Shown: piece after piece, positions 41,173 through 50,573 of the stretch
How the letters are laid out: each line of letters opens with the position of its first letter
Position numbering within the stretch: the first letter of the stretch is position 1
Program-made: the position numbers and the translations under genes
The notes under the pieces: generated by a model
Database searches by the model: none
What the model was told of the DNA's origin: nothing
Seen by the model: only the letters and a program-made list of their open reading frames with translations
Assembly: GCA_913045315.1 (NCBI GenBank)
Contig: CAJWQJ010000001.1
Coordinates: 62,001 to 126,000 of the forward strand
Direction of reading: 5' to 3'
DNA length: 64,000 nt
Origin: an uncultured Chloroflexota bacterium
GTDB taxonomy: Bacteria; Chloroflexota; Dehalococcoidia; Lucifugimonadales; UBA1127

Positions 41173-41952
41173 ATGACTAAAATTGATGTTGAAAATGTAA
41201 AAACTAAGGTTTCCCAGAACAAAATTATTGGGAAAGATATTTTTTATTTTATAAAAACAAAATCAACTATGGATGAAGCTCACAAGGCTGTGAGTAAACA
41301 AATTGGTGAAGGTTCAGTATTTATTGCTGAAGAACAAACTGCAGGTAGGGGTAGATTCAAACGAAAATGGATCAGTGATCAAGGTGCAAATCTAACTTTT
41401 TCAATATTGCTTAAACCTGAAATTTCTAAAATGAGATTGATTAATATGGCAACTGCTTTAGCGATCTCAAGTGGAATTCATTTGATTACAGGTATCAAAA
41501 CTACGCTGAAATGGCCAAATGATGTCAGAATTAATAAAAAGAAAGTTGCCGGAATACTAATTGAATCTGGATATGATAAAGAAAATAACTTATATATGGT
41601 TGTTGGGATAGGTATTAATGTAAATATGCGTATTGATGAACACTCAGAAATTAAATCTTTCGCTACAAGTTTATCAAATGAATTGGGTGAAGAAGTTGAA
41701 AGAATAAATTTATTTGTGTCCATTCTTAATTCCATTGATGCCTATTATCAAAAACTTGATTGTTCTGATGAAATTAGAACCGAATGGATTAATTTGTTAG
41801 ATACTTTGGGTACAGAAATTAATTTTTTAGTTGGCGAATCTATTGTAGTAGGTCATGCTGAGTCTGTTGATAAAGATGGTAATCTAATAATTAGAAAGAA
41901 AGACGGTGAAATTGCAGTTTTTTCAGCTGGTGAAGTAACTCTTCAAACATAA
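41173..41952 (+). CDS. birA: Biotin-[acetyl-CoA-carboxylase] ligase
   Basis: The 259-residue protein has the catalytic domain (TKSTMDEAHKAV, AEEQTAGRGRFKRKWIS with the ATP/biotin loop, LKWPNDVRINKKKVAGILIE) and a short C-terminal SH3-like domain. There is no N-terminal helix-turn-helix, so it is the non-regulatory type. It biotinylates carrier proteins such as the one at 31595-32038. It begins 11 nt after rnpB. Confidence 0.95.
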   Translation: MTKIDVENVKTKVSQNKIIGKDIFYFIKTKSTMDEAHKAVSKQIGEGSVFIAEEQTAGRGRFKRKWISDQGANLTFSILLKPEISKMRLINMATALAISSGIHLITGIKTTLKWPNDVRINKKKVAGILIESGYDKENNLYMVVGIGINVNMRIDEHSEIKSFATSLSNELGEEVERINLFVSILNSIDAYYQKLDCSDEIRTEWINLLDTLGTEINFLVGESIVVGHAESVDKDGNLIIRKKDGEIAVFSAGEVTLQT

Positions 41953-42031
41953 TGTTAAAATTGCGATATAGTATATTATGTGGCATCTTTGATTATGTGA
42001 TGCAATTGAATAGTTTATTTTTTAATCGTGT

Positions 42032-42105
42032 GGTGAGCGTGGCCAAGTGGTTAAGGCGCCTGTCTGTGGCACAGGAGATCGTGGGTTCGACCCCCATCGC
42101 TCACC
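42032..42105 (+). tRNA. tRNA-His (anticodon GTG)
   Basis: Acceptor GTGAGCG/CGCTCAC with an extra 5' G at 42032 pairing with C73, the hallmark of tRNA-His. Anticodon stem CCTGT/ACAGG encloses CTGTGGC (anticodon GTG); T arm GGGTTCGACCCC. CCA is not encoded. Confidence 0.96.
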
Positions 42106-42157
42106 CTTTAAAATTTTCCGGACCTTATCATACGATTAATTTGGAGGGTACAATAAT

Positions 42158-43309
42158 TTGATTAATGATCAGAGTTTAATGCCTGTTAGCAAATTATTAC
42201 GACAACCAACTGAATTAGATGGAACTGGTGGAATATTAAAGATATCAATGCCAGATGGGGACACTGTATATACTGTAGGTGTTCCGCAGGATTGGTATTC
42301 TCCTACTGGACCCACATGGATATACATTGTAGATCATGGTTCTGGATTAGGACTAATGGATGCTGGAAGTGTTTTAGCTCAAAAATACATAGAAGATGCT
42401 TTTAATTTTTTGAAAATGAGCATCTCGGATGTGGATAGAATTGTTATTACTCACAGCCACTTAGATCATGATGGAGGTGCTCAAGGTCTTTCTGAAATTT
42501 CTGGAGGTGAGGTTTGGACTCACGACTTATATGATCACCTCAGATTTGTTTCATTTAAGGAAATGAATAGTAATTTTCATCCAATGTTATGGAAAACTTA
42601 TAAGGATGCAGGTCCGAATAGGCAAATTAATAAAAACGATAGACCTGATTCAGATAGACACAAGAAATACGAAGAGCTTCGGAAAAACTTAAAGATTTCC
42701 AAGACTGTATCTGATGGCGAAACGGCTAACGGGTTTACATTTTTCCATACACCTGGGCATACGGCTGACGAATTAACTATTAAATTTGGTTCAATGTTTT
42801 TTACTGGTGATCACGTTTTACCTGAAATATCTCCACATCCAACAATGAAAGCTAGCTTTCAAAAATCTATTCTAGATTCTATGCCAAAAAAATATAAGAA
42901 TGTAGAATCTTTTTTTGGTTTGGAAACATACATTAGATCTCTTGCAAGAGTTGCTGAATATGGTGAAAAAGCAATTATTATGCCAGCGCATAGATTGGTA
43001 AATAAAGGGAAAATTAATGTTATGACGGCTCTTCGTGCTCAATCAATTATTGAGCATCACGTTCAAAGGATACATAAAATATTATCCTTGATGGGAACGG
43101 AAACTATGAATCTTGAAAAAATTACTAGAAAATTATTTTCTCATTTCCAACTGGATGGAGGTTCTTACCAGGCTGCTGTTTCTGAAACTTTTGCTCACCT
43201 TGAATTACTAATGGATTCGGATGATATAGGTATTGTCGAAGAAGAATATGCAGTTTGGAATGGTACTGAAAACTACAAAAATATATTAAAAAACTATAGA
43301 GAAATATAG
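42158..43309 (+). CDS. MBL-fold metallo-hydrolase
   Basis: The lactamase-fold motif THSHLDHDGG appears near residue 105, followed by FFHTPGHTADELTIKFGSMF and FTGDHVLP. The ~110-residue C-terminal part (from ~275) is helical, resembling the winged-helix extension of LACTB2-like hydrolases. The substrate is unknown. Start TTG with GGAGGG about 10 nt upstream. It precedes the ornithine decarboxylase gene by 26 nt. Confidence 0.88.
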   Translation: MINDQSLMPVSKLLRQPTELDGTGGILKISMPDGDTVYTVGVPQDWYSPTGPTWIYIVDHGSGLGLMDAGSVLAQKYIEDAFNFLKMSISDVDRIVITHSHLDHDGGAQGLSEISGGEVWTHDLYDHLRFVSFKEMNSNFHPMLWKTYKDAGPNRQINKNDRPDSDRHKKYEELRKNLKISKTVSDGETANGFTFFHTPGHTADELTIKFGSMFFTGDHVLPEISPHPTMKASFQKSILDSMPKKYKNVESFFGLETYIRSLARVAEYGEKAIIMPAHRLVNKGKINVMTALRAQSIIEHHVQRIHKILSLMGTETMNLEKITRKLFSHFQLDGGSYQAAVSETFAHLELLMDSDDIGIVEEEYAVWNGTENYKNILKNYREI

Positions 43310-43335
43310 AGTTAATTTAGATACGAATTGGAATA

Positions 43336-44451
43336 ATGTTTATAGACGAGTTTTTGAGTTTAGTAAATGTTCACATGAAAAGACCTACCCCTTTTCTGCT
43401 AATGAACGAAAACATCCTAAAGTCGAAGATAAAAGAATTTGAAAAGATTCTTGATAAATTTGATGTTTATTATGCTGTTAAAGCTAATCCGGACAAGGCA
43501 GTAATATCACGTATAGCAAAATCTGGATTGGGATTTGAAATTGCTTCTGAATCTGAATTAGAGCTACTATTAAATTTGGGAATTTCTAGTAAAAGAATTA
43601 TTTCTAGCAATCCTATTAAAACCCCCCAATTTATTGACCGCCTTGTTCAAGCTGGGATTTCTCGTTTTGTTTTTGATTCATATGATGAACTCGAAAAAAT
43701 CAGTTCAAAATTATCAAATGCTAAAGTTATTCTGCGTTTAGCAGTAGATAATACCCAAAGTGCTTGGCCTCTCGATGAAAAATATGGTGTGAGTGTATCT
43801 GATGCTAATGCTTTTCTTCTGAAAGCAAAAACCCTAGGGCTAGATCCAATTGGGATCACTTTTCATGTCGGTTCCCAATGTATTGGAAATGAAGCTTGGC
43901 AATCAGCCCTCCAAGAGGTGTATACAGTTTGGGAAAATGCCGCTTCTGAAGGAATCATGCTTACCTATCTAAATATGGGCGGTGGGTTTCCAGCATCTCA
44001 TGGAGATATTGTTCCGAGTGTAAGTGAAACATTTGATTATATTCTATCAATTCTTAAGAACACTTTTCCACCAAGCATCGAATTAGCGATTGAACCAGGT
44101 AGAGGATTGGTTGGCGATGCTGGAGTCTTAGTTACTTCAATTATAGGAAGAGCAATTAGAGAAGAAAATGAATGGATTTACCTTGATGTTGGAGTATTTA
44201 ATGGTCTTATGGAGTCAATTGGCGGAATAGAATATAGTTATTTAGTTACAAATAAAACTTCACAAGGAGAGCTTAAGTCTTTTACTATAGCTGGTCCTTC
44301 TTGTGATAGTTTTGATGTAGTATCTAAGTCTGTTATTCTCGAAAGTCCGATGATTGGTGATCGATTAATGATATTTCCTGCAGGTGCATATACAACTGCC
44401 TATGCTTCAAACTTCAATGGGATGACAATCCCAGAAGTGGTTATGATTTAA
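43336..44451 (+). CDS. Ornithine decarboxylase-type PLP decarboxylase (fold III)
   Basis: The alanine racemase-fold barrel has VYYAVKANPDKAVI with the PLP lysine near residue 50, GLGFEIASESELELLL, the GITFHVGSQC and NMGGGFP motifs, and AIEPGRGLVGDAG for phosphate binding. The C-terminal GPSCDSFDVV holds the catalytic Cys seen in ornithine decarboxylase. Decarboxylation of ornithine would supply putrescine to the spermidine synthase that starts immediately after its stop codon. Lysine or diaminopimelate decarboxylase is a less likely alternative. Confidence 0.87.
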   Translation: MFIDEFLSLVNVHMKRPTPFLLMNENILKSKIKEFEKILDKFDVYYAVKANPDKAVISRIAKSGLGFEIASESELELLLNLGISSKRIISSNPIKTPQFIDRLVQAGISRFVFDSYDELEKISSKLSNAKVILRLAVDNTQSAWPLDEKYGVSVSDANAFLLKAKTLGLDPIGITFHVGSQCIGNEAWQSALQEVYTVWENAASEGIMLTYLNMGGGFPASHGDIVPSVSETFDYILSILKNTFPPSIELAIEPGRGLVGDAGVLVTSIIGRAIREENEWIYLDVGVFNGLMESIGGIEYSYLVTNKTSQGELKSFTIAGPSCDSFDVVSKSVILESPMIGDRLMIFPAGAYTTAYASNFNGMTIPEVVMI

Positions 44452-45291
44452 ATGTATAGTAGTTTTTCTGAAAAGGATCCTTTTTCACCTGTTAATTATA
44501 ATTATTCTGATATAATTGAAATTCACAATGAAGACTCTGAATTTCAACAGATTCAAGTATTTGAACACCCTTTTTTCGGAAGAATCCTTGCTCTTGACGG
44601 GGTAACGCAGCTAACTACAAAAGACGAATTTTTTTATCATGAAATGTTAGTTCATCCTGCTATGTTTACCCACCCAAAACCCCAACAAGTTATAATTATT
44701 GGAGGTGGGGATGGTGGGAGTGTAAGAGAAGTTCTTAAACACCCATATGTAGAATCTGTTACTTTGGTTGAAATGGATATGAAAGTAATTGAAGTTTGTC
44801 AGAAATTCTTCCCTAAAATCAGTGAGTCAATTAATGATCCAAAAGTTCAAATCATATCTCAAGATGGTTTAAAATTTTTGCAAAATGATTCGTTTGCTTT
44901 CGATGTTGCAATAGTTGATTCGACAGATCCTATTGGTCCTGCAAAAGATCTTTTTTCTGAGTATTTTTATGCCCTCATTGATAAAAATTTAGATACTGAT
45001 GGGATTTTTGTTACTCAATCAGAATCCCTCCTTTTTCATTTACCCCATGTAACAAGGGTCCAGCAAAACCTAAAAAATTTGTTTGCCTTAAGTTTTTGTT
45101 ATACACAAGCTCTTTCTACTTATGCTGGTAACTGGTGGACTTTTTCTATTGCTTCTAAACGTTTTGATCCTAGACAAGTTTCACGGAAGGTTCAAGGAGA
45201 ATTTAGATATTATTCTCCAGAAGTTCATATGAAAGCCTTTCTTCCTGATTCCATACAGGATGCTCTTGTTTCTGGAAAATTGGATTGGTAA
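44452..45291 (+). CDS. speE: Spermidine (polyamine aminopropyl) synthase
   Basis: The ATG directly abuts the decarboxylase stop codon, so the two form a translationally coupled pair. The 279 residues show QVFEHPFFGRILALDGVTQL, the dcSAM site IIGGGDGGSVREVLKH and the catalytic VDSTDPIGPAKDLFSEYFY. The enzyme moves an aminopropyl group from decarboxylated SAM to putrescine. A speD gene is not visible in the window. Confidence 0.95.
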   Translation: MYSSFSEKDPFSPVNYNYSDIIEIHNEDSEFQQIQVFEHPFFGRILALDGVTQLTTKDEFFYHEMLVHPAMFTHPKPQQVIIIGGGDGGSVREVLKHPYVESVTLVEMDMKVIEVCQKFFPKISESINDPKVQIISQDGLKFLQNDSFAFDVAIVDSTDPIGPAKDLFSEYFYALIDKNLDTDGIFVTQSESLLFHLPHVTRVQQNLKNLFALSFCYTQALSTYAGNWWTFSIASKRFDPRQVSRKVQGEFRYYSPEVHMKAFLPDSIQDALVSGKLDW

Positions 45292-45354
45292 AACTGCCTA
45301 GTTCTTTTATAATTTCGTTGTATTTAAAACATTAACGATAAGGCATACAGGACA

Positions 45355-46551
45355 ATGACAGAATATTTGGAAAATCATAGACCTATATATTTAGATCACG
45401 CAGCTACTACTCCTTTAGACCCACTAGTGCTTGAAAAAATGCTGCCATACATGTCGGAAATGTATGCAAATCCTTCAAGTTTATATAGTATGGGCCAACA
45501 ATCTAGAATAGCAGTTGATAATTCTCGAGAAAAAATTGCTTCTATATTAAATTGTCGCCCAACTGAAATTATATTTACTAGTGGTGGAACTGAGTCAGAC
45601 AACACAGCAATTAAAGGTGGTTCGCAAGGATTAAGCCAACAGGGAAACCATATAATTACCTCTTCCATAGAACATCATGCGGTATTGAACACTTGTTATC
45701 AGATGCAAGATCAAGGATATGATACTACTTTTATTAAAGTTGGTAGTGATGGATTGGTTAATCCTCAGGATATACTGAATGCAATGACTGATAAAACTGT
45801 TTTAGTAAGTATTATGTATGTTAATAATGAAGTGGGAACAATTCAGCCGATAAAGGAAATTACCAAACTTGTTAAAGAAAAAGCAGATAGTTTAAATACT
45901 CGAGTGCTTGTGCACACAGATGCAGTACAAGCACCAGGATATTTGAGTCTTGATGTGGAAGACTTAGGTGTGGATTTGATGAGTTTATCTGCTCATAAAT
46001 TTTATGGACCTAAGGGAGTAGGAATACTCTATAAAAAACGTAGAATTCCGTTTGTACCCTTGATTAGTGGTGGTGGACAGGAAAGTAATGATAGATCAGG
46101 AACTGAAAATGTACCTGGAATAATAGGGATTTCAGTTGCTTTAGATTTGGTTTCTAGTAAAATTGATGAAACTGTTTCAAAGGTTGAAGGTTTACAGTCT
46201 AGGCTAATGTCTGGCATAGAGGAAAGAATTCCCAAGGTAATTCTAAATGGCCACCGCACAAAAAGAGTAGTTAACAACTTGAATTATAGCTTTTCCGGAA
46301 TTGAAGCAGAACCTGTTCTTCTTGGGCTTGATCTTAGTGGAGTTTATGCATCAAGTGGTAGTGCTTGTTCTACTGCAAGTCTTGAGCCCTCACATGTTCT
46401 TATGGCAATGGGGTTGAATGTTGAATTGGCTAGATCGAGCCTTAGATTCACACTAGGAGCAAATAATAACGAGAAAGATGTAGATTACGCTGTGAATTCT
46501 TTGGCATCAGTAATTGAACAACTTAGAAGCATGTCTTCTTTTGGAAGGTAA
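45355..46551 (+). CDS. Cysteine desulfurase (IscS/NifS family)
   Basis: The 398-residue PLP enzyme has YLDHAATTPLDPLVLEKM, TSGGTESDNTAIKG, the PLP lysine SLSAHKFYGPKGVG and the persulfide Cys in YASSGSACSTASLEPSHVL. It delivers sulfur for Fe-S clusters and tRNA thiolation. No iscU or mnmA neighbour is present. Confidence 0.95.
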   Translation: MTEYLENHRPIYLDHAATTPLDPLVLEKMLPYMSEMYANPSSLYSMGQQSRIAVDNSREKIASILNCRPTEIIFTSGGTESDNTAIKGGSQGLSQQGNHIITSSIEHHAVLNTCYQMQDQGYDTTFIKVGSDGLVNPQDILNAMTDKTVLVSIMYVNNEVGTIQPIKEITKLVKEKADSLNTRVLVHTDAVQAPGYLSLDVEDLGVDLMSLSAHKFYGPKGVGILYKKRRIPFVPLISGGGQESNDRSGTENVPGIIGISVALDLVSSKIDETVSKVEGLQSRLMSGIEERIPKVILNGHRTKRVVNNLNYSFSGIEAEPVLLGLDLSGVYASSGSACSTASLEPSHVLMAMGLNVELARSSLRFTLGANNNEKDVDYAVNSLASVIEQLRSMSSFGR

Positions 46552-46555
46552 TTTA

Positions 46556-47113
46556 ATGAACATCAACTTTCATATACAAACAAGTAGAATTTATTTAATG
46601 CTAACTTGTCTTATTATAATGTTATTGAGTGGTGGTAATTTGTCTTGTGTAAGTGATGTAGATCCTGGTCAATGGGTCAGTGGACGTATTATGCGTATGA
46701 ATGTAAAAAAAGTGGAGCGTGCTCCTGTAATTTCATATCAGGATCAAGATTCTTTATATCTAGTCAGTCCTTCTGATTCCCAATTGGAATTAGTATTGGT
46801 AAATGTTACTCTTGTTAATCATCGTTCTGCTAATGTTTCAATGTTTGTTGATGGTACATCTGCAGAATTATCTGGAGCAGGAGGAAAGTCGTACATTCCA
46901 ATAGATCCTTTTACCCAAAGAGTTCCTTATAATAATTTGAGCGATCCTCCTCTAAATGTTTCACCCTTCATATGGGGGGTTTCTGAATTCCCTAAGGATT
47001 TTAAGATCAATGGGTGGCTTGTATTTGAGATTCCAAAAGGTGCTCCACTTCGAGGATTCAGATGGGAACAGGTTGACGTTCTTAGCGTGAGTGTACTTGA
47101 GAAAAATAATTGA
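46556..47113 (+). CDS. Secreted or lipoprotein-like protein, unknown function
   Basis: I chose the ATG at 46556 because GGAAGG is well placed; a longer frame starts inside the upstream gene. The 185 residues begin with a signal-like helix (MLTCLIIMLLSGGNLSC), possibly a lipoprotein signal although the residue before Cys is Ser. A beta-rich domain follows (LELVLVNVTLVNH, then KINGWLVFEIPKGAPLRG), resembling DUF4352-type exported domains. The function is unknown. Confidence 0.65.
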   Translation: MNINFHIQTSRIYLMLTCLIIMLLSGGNLSCVSDVDPGQWVSGRIMRMNVKKVERAPVISYQDQDSLYLVSPSDSQLELVLVNVTLVNHRSANVSMFVDGTSAELSGAGGKSYIPIDPFTQRVPYNNLSDPPLNVSPFIWGVSEFPKDFKINGWLVFEIPKGAPLRGFRWEQVDVLSVSVLEKNN

Positions 47114-47212
47114 TAGATTGGTGACATTTTGATTTGCATTGTGTTTATAAAGTGTATTTACTTTTAGGTTTTTATTGTTAATACTAAATTGTTCTTAGTG
47201 AGGCTTACTTAT

Positions 47213-48181
47213 ATGTCAAATGAATCCCAAACAATGATAGAGGTTGAAGGGTTAACAAAGCTTTATGGTGATTTCATTGCCGTTACAAACCTTAACTTTT
47301 CAGTCAAAAGGGGAGAAATAGTTGGCCTTTTAGGGCCTAACGGATCTGGTAAAACAACAACTATGCGTATTTTGACTGGGTACATGCCACCTTCTGAAGG
47401 GATCGTAAAAATTGCTGGGTATGATGTCTTAAGTCATTCCCTTTCTGCTAGGGCAAAAATAGGATATTTACCTGAAACTGTTCCTCTTTATCAAGATATG
47501 GAGGTTGAAGAGTATTTAAGTTTTATGGGCGCTATGCGTGGAATGAATAATAACAAAATAAAAAATAGAATTGATGAAGTTGTTGATCAAGTTAGCATAG
47601 GGCATTATTTAGATACGCATATTGGAAAACTTTCAAAGGGGTATAAACAAAGAGTAGGTCTGGCGCAGGCGATATTACATGAGCCAGATGTATTGATTCT
47701 TGATGAGCCAACAATTGGAATTGATCCAATTCAAGTAGTTGAGACTCGCCAACTAATTAAAGAAATTGGAAAGGATCATACCCTACTTCTCTCCACCCAT
47801 ATCCTTCCTGAAGTTAGTGCTTTATGTGAACGTGTATTAATAATTCATGAAGGAAATTTAGTAGCTGAAGATACTCCAGAAAATCTAGGTGAAAAATTAC
47901 GTGGTAGCGAAAAAGTTCAAGTCGATATTGATGGTCCAATTGCCGATGTTACTTCTTTTTTGAGATCACTTGATGGGATTACTGGTGTACGTCAAACTGA
48001 AATGGGTGAATTTGTTAGATATGTTATAGATGCGAGATCAGGAACTAGTTTACTTGAATCTTTGGCTAGTATGATCCTTCAACAAGGATGGAAATTATTG
48101 GGCTTAAGTTCAGTTTCTATGAGCCTTGAAGAAATTTTCTTACAGTTAACGTCTAGTGATTTCGAAGAAGAAAGAGAGTAA
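47213..48181 (+). CDS. ABC transporter ATP-binding protein (GldA-like)
   Basis: Walker A GLLGPNGSGKTTTMRIL, the signature KLSKGYKQRVGLAQAIL, Walker B LILDEPTIGID and the H-loop LLLSTHI are intact. The C-terminal ~90 residues match ABC-2 type ATPases that partner with gliding or nitrous-oxide type permeases. GTGAGG fits the ATG at 47213 (322 residues). It is the first of four genes, followed by a permease, a GldG-like protein and a DUF4340 protein. Confidence 0.92.
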   Translation: MSNESQTMIEVEGLTKLYGDFIAVTNLNFSVKRGEIVGLLGPNGSGKTTTMRILTGYMPPSEGIVKIAGYDVLSHSLSARAKIGYLPETVPLYQDMEVEEYLSFMGAMRGMNNNKIKNRIDEVVDQVSIGHYLDTHIGKLSKGYKQRVGLAQAILHEPDVLILDEPTIGIDPIQVVETRQLIKEIGKDHTLLLSTHILPEVSALCERVLIIHEGNLVAEDTPENLGEKLRGSEKVQVDIDGPIADVTSFLRSLDGITGVRQTEMGEFVRYVIDARSGTSLLESLASMILQQGWKLLGLSSVSMSLEEIFLQLTSSDFEEERE

Positions 48182-48188
48182 ATCACAT

Positions 48189-48902
48189 TTGAGAAACACA
48201 TTTATTATTGCAAAGAAGGAATCTAAGGCATACTTTTCATCACCAATGGCTTATGTTATTGGTGCCGTTTTTTTGGCTCTAACGGGATATATGTTTGTGT
48301 CTAGTGTCAGCAACCCTTTTCCTGAAGCTACTATTAGAGGTTGGGTTGTTACAAGTACATTTATCTTTGTTCTGTGGTCTCCTGTTCTAACCATGAGGTT
48401 ATTAGCTGAAGAACAAAAACTTGGAACCCTTGAGCTTTTAATGACTTCTCCAGTCAAAGATTATGAAGTTGTAATAGGAAAATATCTTGCAACACTCCTA
48501 ATACTAATTGGAACACTATTTCCTACCATTTGGTATGTTATTCTTTTGTATTGGTTCGGAAACCCTGATTTATGGCCACTTCTCACATCCTATCTGGGGT
48601 TGATTCTTTTTGGGGGAGCCACTTTGGCAATAGGTTTATTGGCATCTTCATTAACAAGTAACCAAGTATTAGCTGCGGTGATGAGTTTTGGTTTGTTACT
48701 GTTACTGACTTTAACCAATAAAGCTGCACTTGTAACAGTTGGTTTATCTGCAACAATTCTAGAAGAAATTTCTTTGACTGCTCATTTTGATGATTTTGCT
48801 CGGGGAATAGTGGATATTGGTAATGTTACATATTATCTTAGCGTAATTGGGATTTTTGTGTTTTCAGCAATTCGCAGTCTAGAATCAAGGCGGTGGAGGT
48901 AG
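48189..48902 (+). CDS. ABC-2 type permease (GldF-like)
   Basis: Six hydrophobic segments with an initial NTFIIAKKESKAYFSSPMAY and LRLLAEEQKLGTLELLMTSP motif identify an ABC-2 permease. The start is uncertain: a TTG at 48189, just after the ATPase stop, is more plausible than an upstream GTG that lies within it. It would form a complex with the preceding ATPase; the exported substrate is unknown. Confidence 0.85.
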   Translation: MRNTFIIAKKESKAYFSSPMAYVIGAVFLALTGYMFVSSVSNPFPEATIRGWVVTSTFIFVLWSPVLTMRLLAEEQKLGTLELLMTSPVKDYEVVIGKYLATLLILIGTLFPTIWYVILLYWFGNPDLWPLLTSYLGLILFGGATLAIGLLASSLTSNQVLAAVMSFGLLLLLTLTNKAALVTVGLSATILEEISLTAHFDDFARGIVDIGNVTYYLSVIGIFVFSAIRSLESRRWR

Positions 48903-48906
48903 TTGT

Positions 48907-50550
48907 TTGAATAATAATGAGTCTCCTTCTCATTCTTCTGCAAATAGTCAACGATGGCAACGAATAACCGATATTCTTTCAGCTACAGCTTTGTTATTGA
49001 CTATAATCGGAATTGTTTCATTCATACTTGGATTTCTTTTATATATTTGGGTTTCTGAACTAAGAACATTTGCCAATTGGCTGATGATTCTGAGTGCTGT
49101 TCTTCTTTTGATTGCTGCTTTTTCCTCTTTGGTACCTATAAGACATTTTCTTGCTGGACAACGAGGAAGATATGCTATCAATGCCTTAGCTATGCTAATA
49201 GCTGCTATTTTTATTGCTATATTGGTAAATTATCTTGGATACAAAGGGACCTTAAGATATGATCTTACGTCGAGTAGGCAATTTAGTTTATCATCTCAAA
49301 CTATTCAGATTATTGATGATATTACTGAACCGGTTCACGCCACAGCATTTTTTATTCCTGATAAGACTGATGAGATTATTGAGCGACAGCGGACAGAGGA
49401 TTTATTATCAGAGTATAAAAATCAATCAAATGGATTAATTACTTTTAAATTCATTGATCCTGATTCAGATCCTGCGTTTGCAAAAGAGAAAGGTGTTTCG
49501 CGATTCCCATCAATATTATTTGAAGCTAAAGATAGTGATGAGAGATATGTCCTCCCTATTCCTCCTGTCACAGAACAGGACATTACAAGTGCATTATTAG
49601 TAACTACAGGTTCAGATAGAAAGATGATCTATTTTCTACGAGGGCATGGCGAAAAATCTCCTTCAGAAATTCAGGAAAATGATGCTAATGCCATAGGTAT
49701 GGCAGTGAGAGGAGTTTTATCCGATGGGTATGGTGTTGATGAATTAAACCTTAGTCAAAGTGGTTCAGTTCCTAAGGATGCAGCTGTAATAGTAGTTGCT
49801 GGCCCAAAAGGTAATATTCTTAGACAAGAAGCTGAGCTTCTTTCAAACTGGTTAAATAATGGTGGTAGAGCATTGTTTATGCTTGATCCTAATACTCCAG
49901 AAAGTTTCGTTAATGTTTTAAAGCCATGGGGTATTGCTGCAGGAGTAGGCACTATAGTTGATCCTGGTAGTTCTTTATATGAAGCCCCAAAGAATCCAAT
50001 TATTCAACCTCGACAATATTCAGAGGAGTCCCGTATCACAGGATTTTTGGATGCTTCACTTTTGCCTCAAGCTTCTCCTGTTTCGATTATAGTTGATTCC
50101 AAAAAACTACCTCCATGGATAAATTATAGTAATCTTGCAAATTCATCTATTGCGAGCTGGGTTACTCTAGATGAAGAGAGACTGGAGTATACTCCTGGTT
50201 TAGATATAATTGGCCCGCATGCAATGGCATATTCTGTTGAGGCTGCTTCCCCTGTAAACATTGAGCCTTCTCTTGCAGAATTAAGTAAAACCTTTTTGAT
50301 TGTTATTGGTGATTCGGATTTTGCATCGAACAAATATTATTCATACTCATCAAACAAAGATCTTTTTATTAATTCAATAAATTGGTTAGCTCAGGATTAT
50401 GATTTAATTTCTATTCGGCCTAAAATTTACACATTCCGAAACTTAGTATTAACACGATCTGAATATAATTTTATTCGGTATTCAAGTTGGTTTCTTTTAC
50501 CATCTATAGTAGGTCTTGCAGCTTTATTGGCTTGGTGGCAAAGGCGTTAG
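48907..50550 (+). CDS. GldG-like ABC auxiliary membrane protein
   Basis: The 547-residue protein starts with three hydrophobic helices (within the first ~115 residues), has a large extracytoplasmic domain with YLRGHGEKSPSE and LNNGGRALFMLDPNTPESF, and ends in a single helix SSWFLLPSIVGLAALLAWWQ. This is the layout of GldG / ABC_transp_aux proteins that accompany GldF-type permeases. Start TTG 4 nt after the permease stop. Confidence 0.85.
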   Translation: MNNNESPSHSSANSQRWQRITDILSATALLLTIIGIVSFILGFLLYIWVSELRTFANWLMILSAVLLLIAAFSSLVPIRHFLAGQRGRYAINALAMLIAAIFIAILVNYLGYKGTLRYDLTSSRQFSLSSQTIQIIDDITEPVHATAFFIPDKTDEIIERQRTEDLLSEYKNQSNGLITFKFIDPDSDPAFAKEKGVSRFPSILFEAKDSDERYVLPIPPVTEQDITSALLVTTGSDRKMIYFLRGHGEKSPSEIQENDANAIGMAVRGVLSDGYGVDELNLSQSGSVPKDAAVIVVAGPKGNILRQEAELLSNWLNNGGRALFMLDPNTPESFVNVLKPWGIAAGVGTIVDPGSSLYEAPKNPIIQPRQYSEESRITGFLDASLLPQASPVSIIVDSKKLPPWINYSNLANSSIASWVTLDEERLEYTPGLDIIGPHAMAYSVEAASPVNIEPSLAELSKTFLIVIGDSDFASNKYYSYSSNKDLFINSINWLAQDYDLISIRPKIYTFRNLVLTRSEYNFIRYSSWFLLPSIVGLAALLAWWQRR

Positions 50551-50573
50551 TTGGAGGGATTTACTGATATCTA

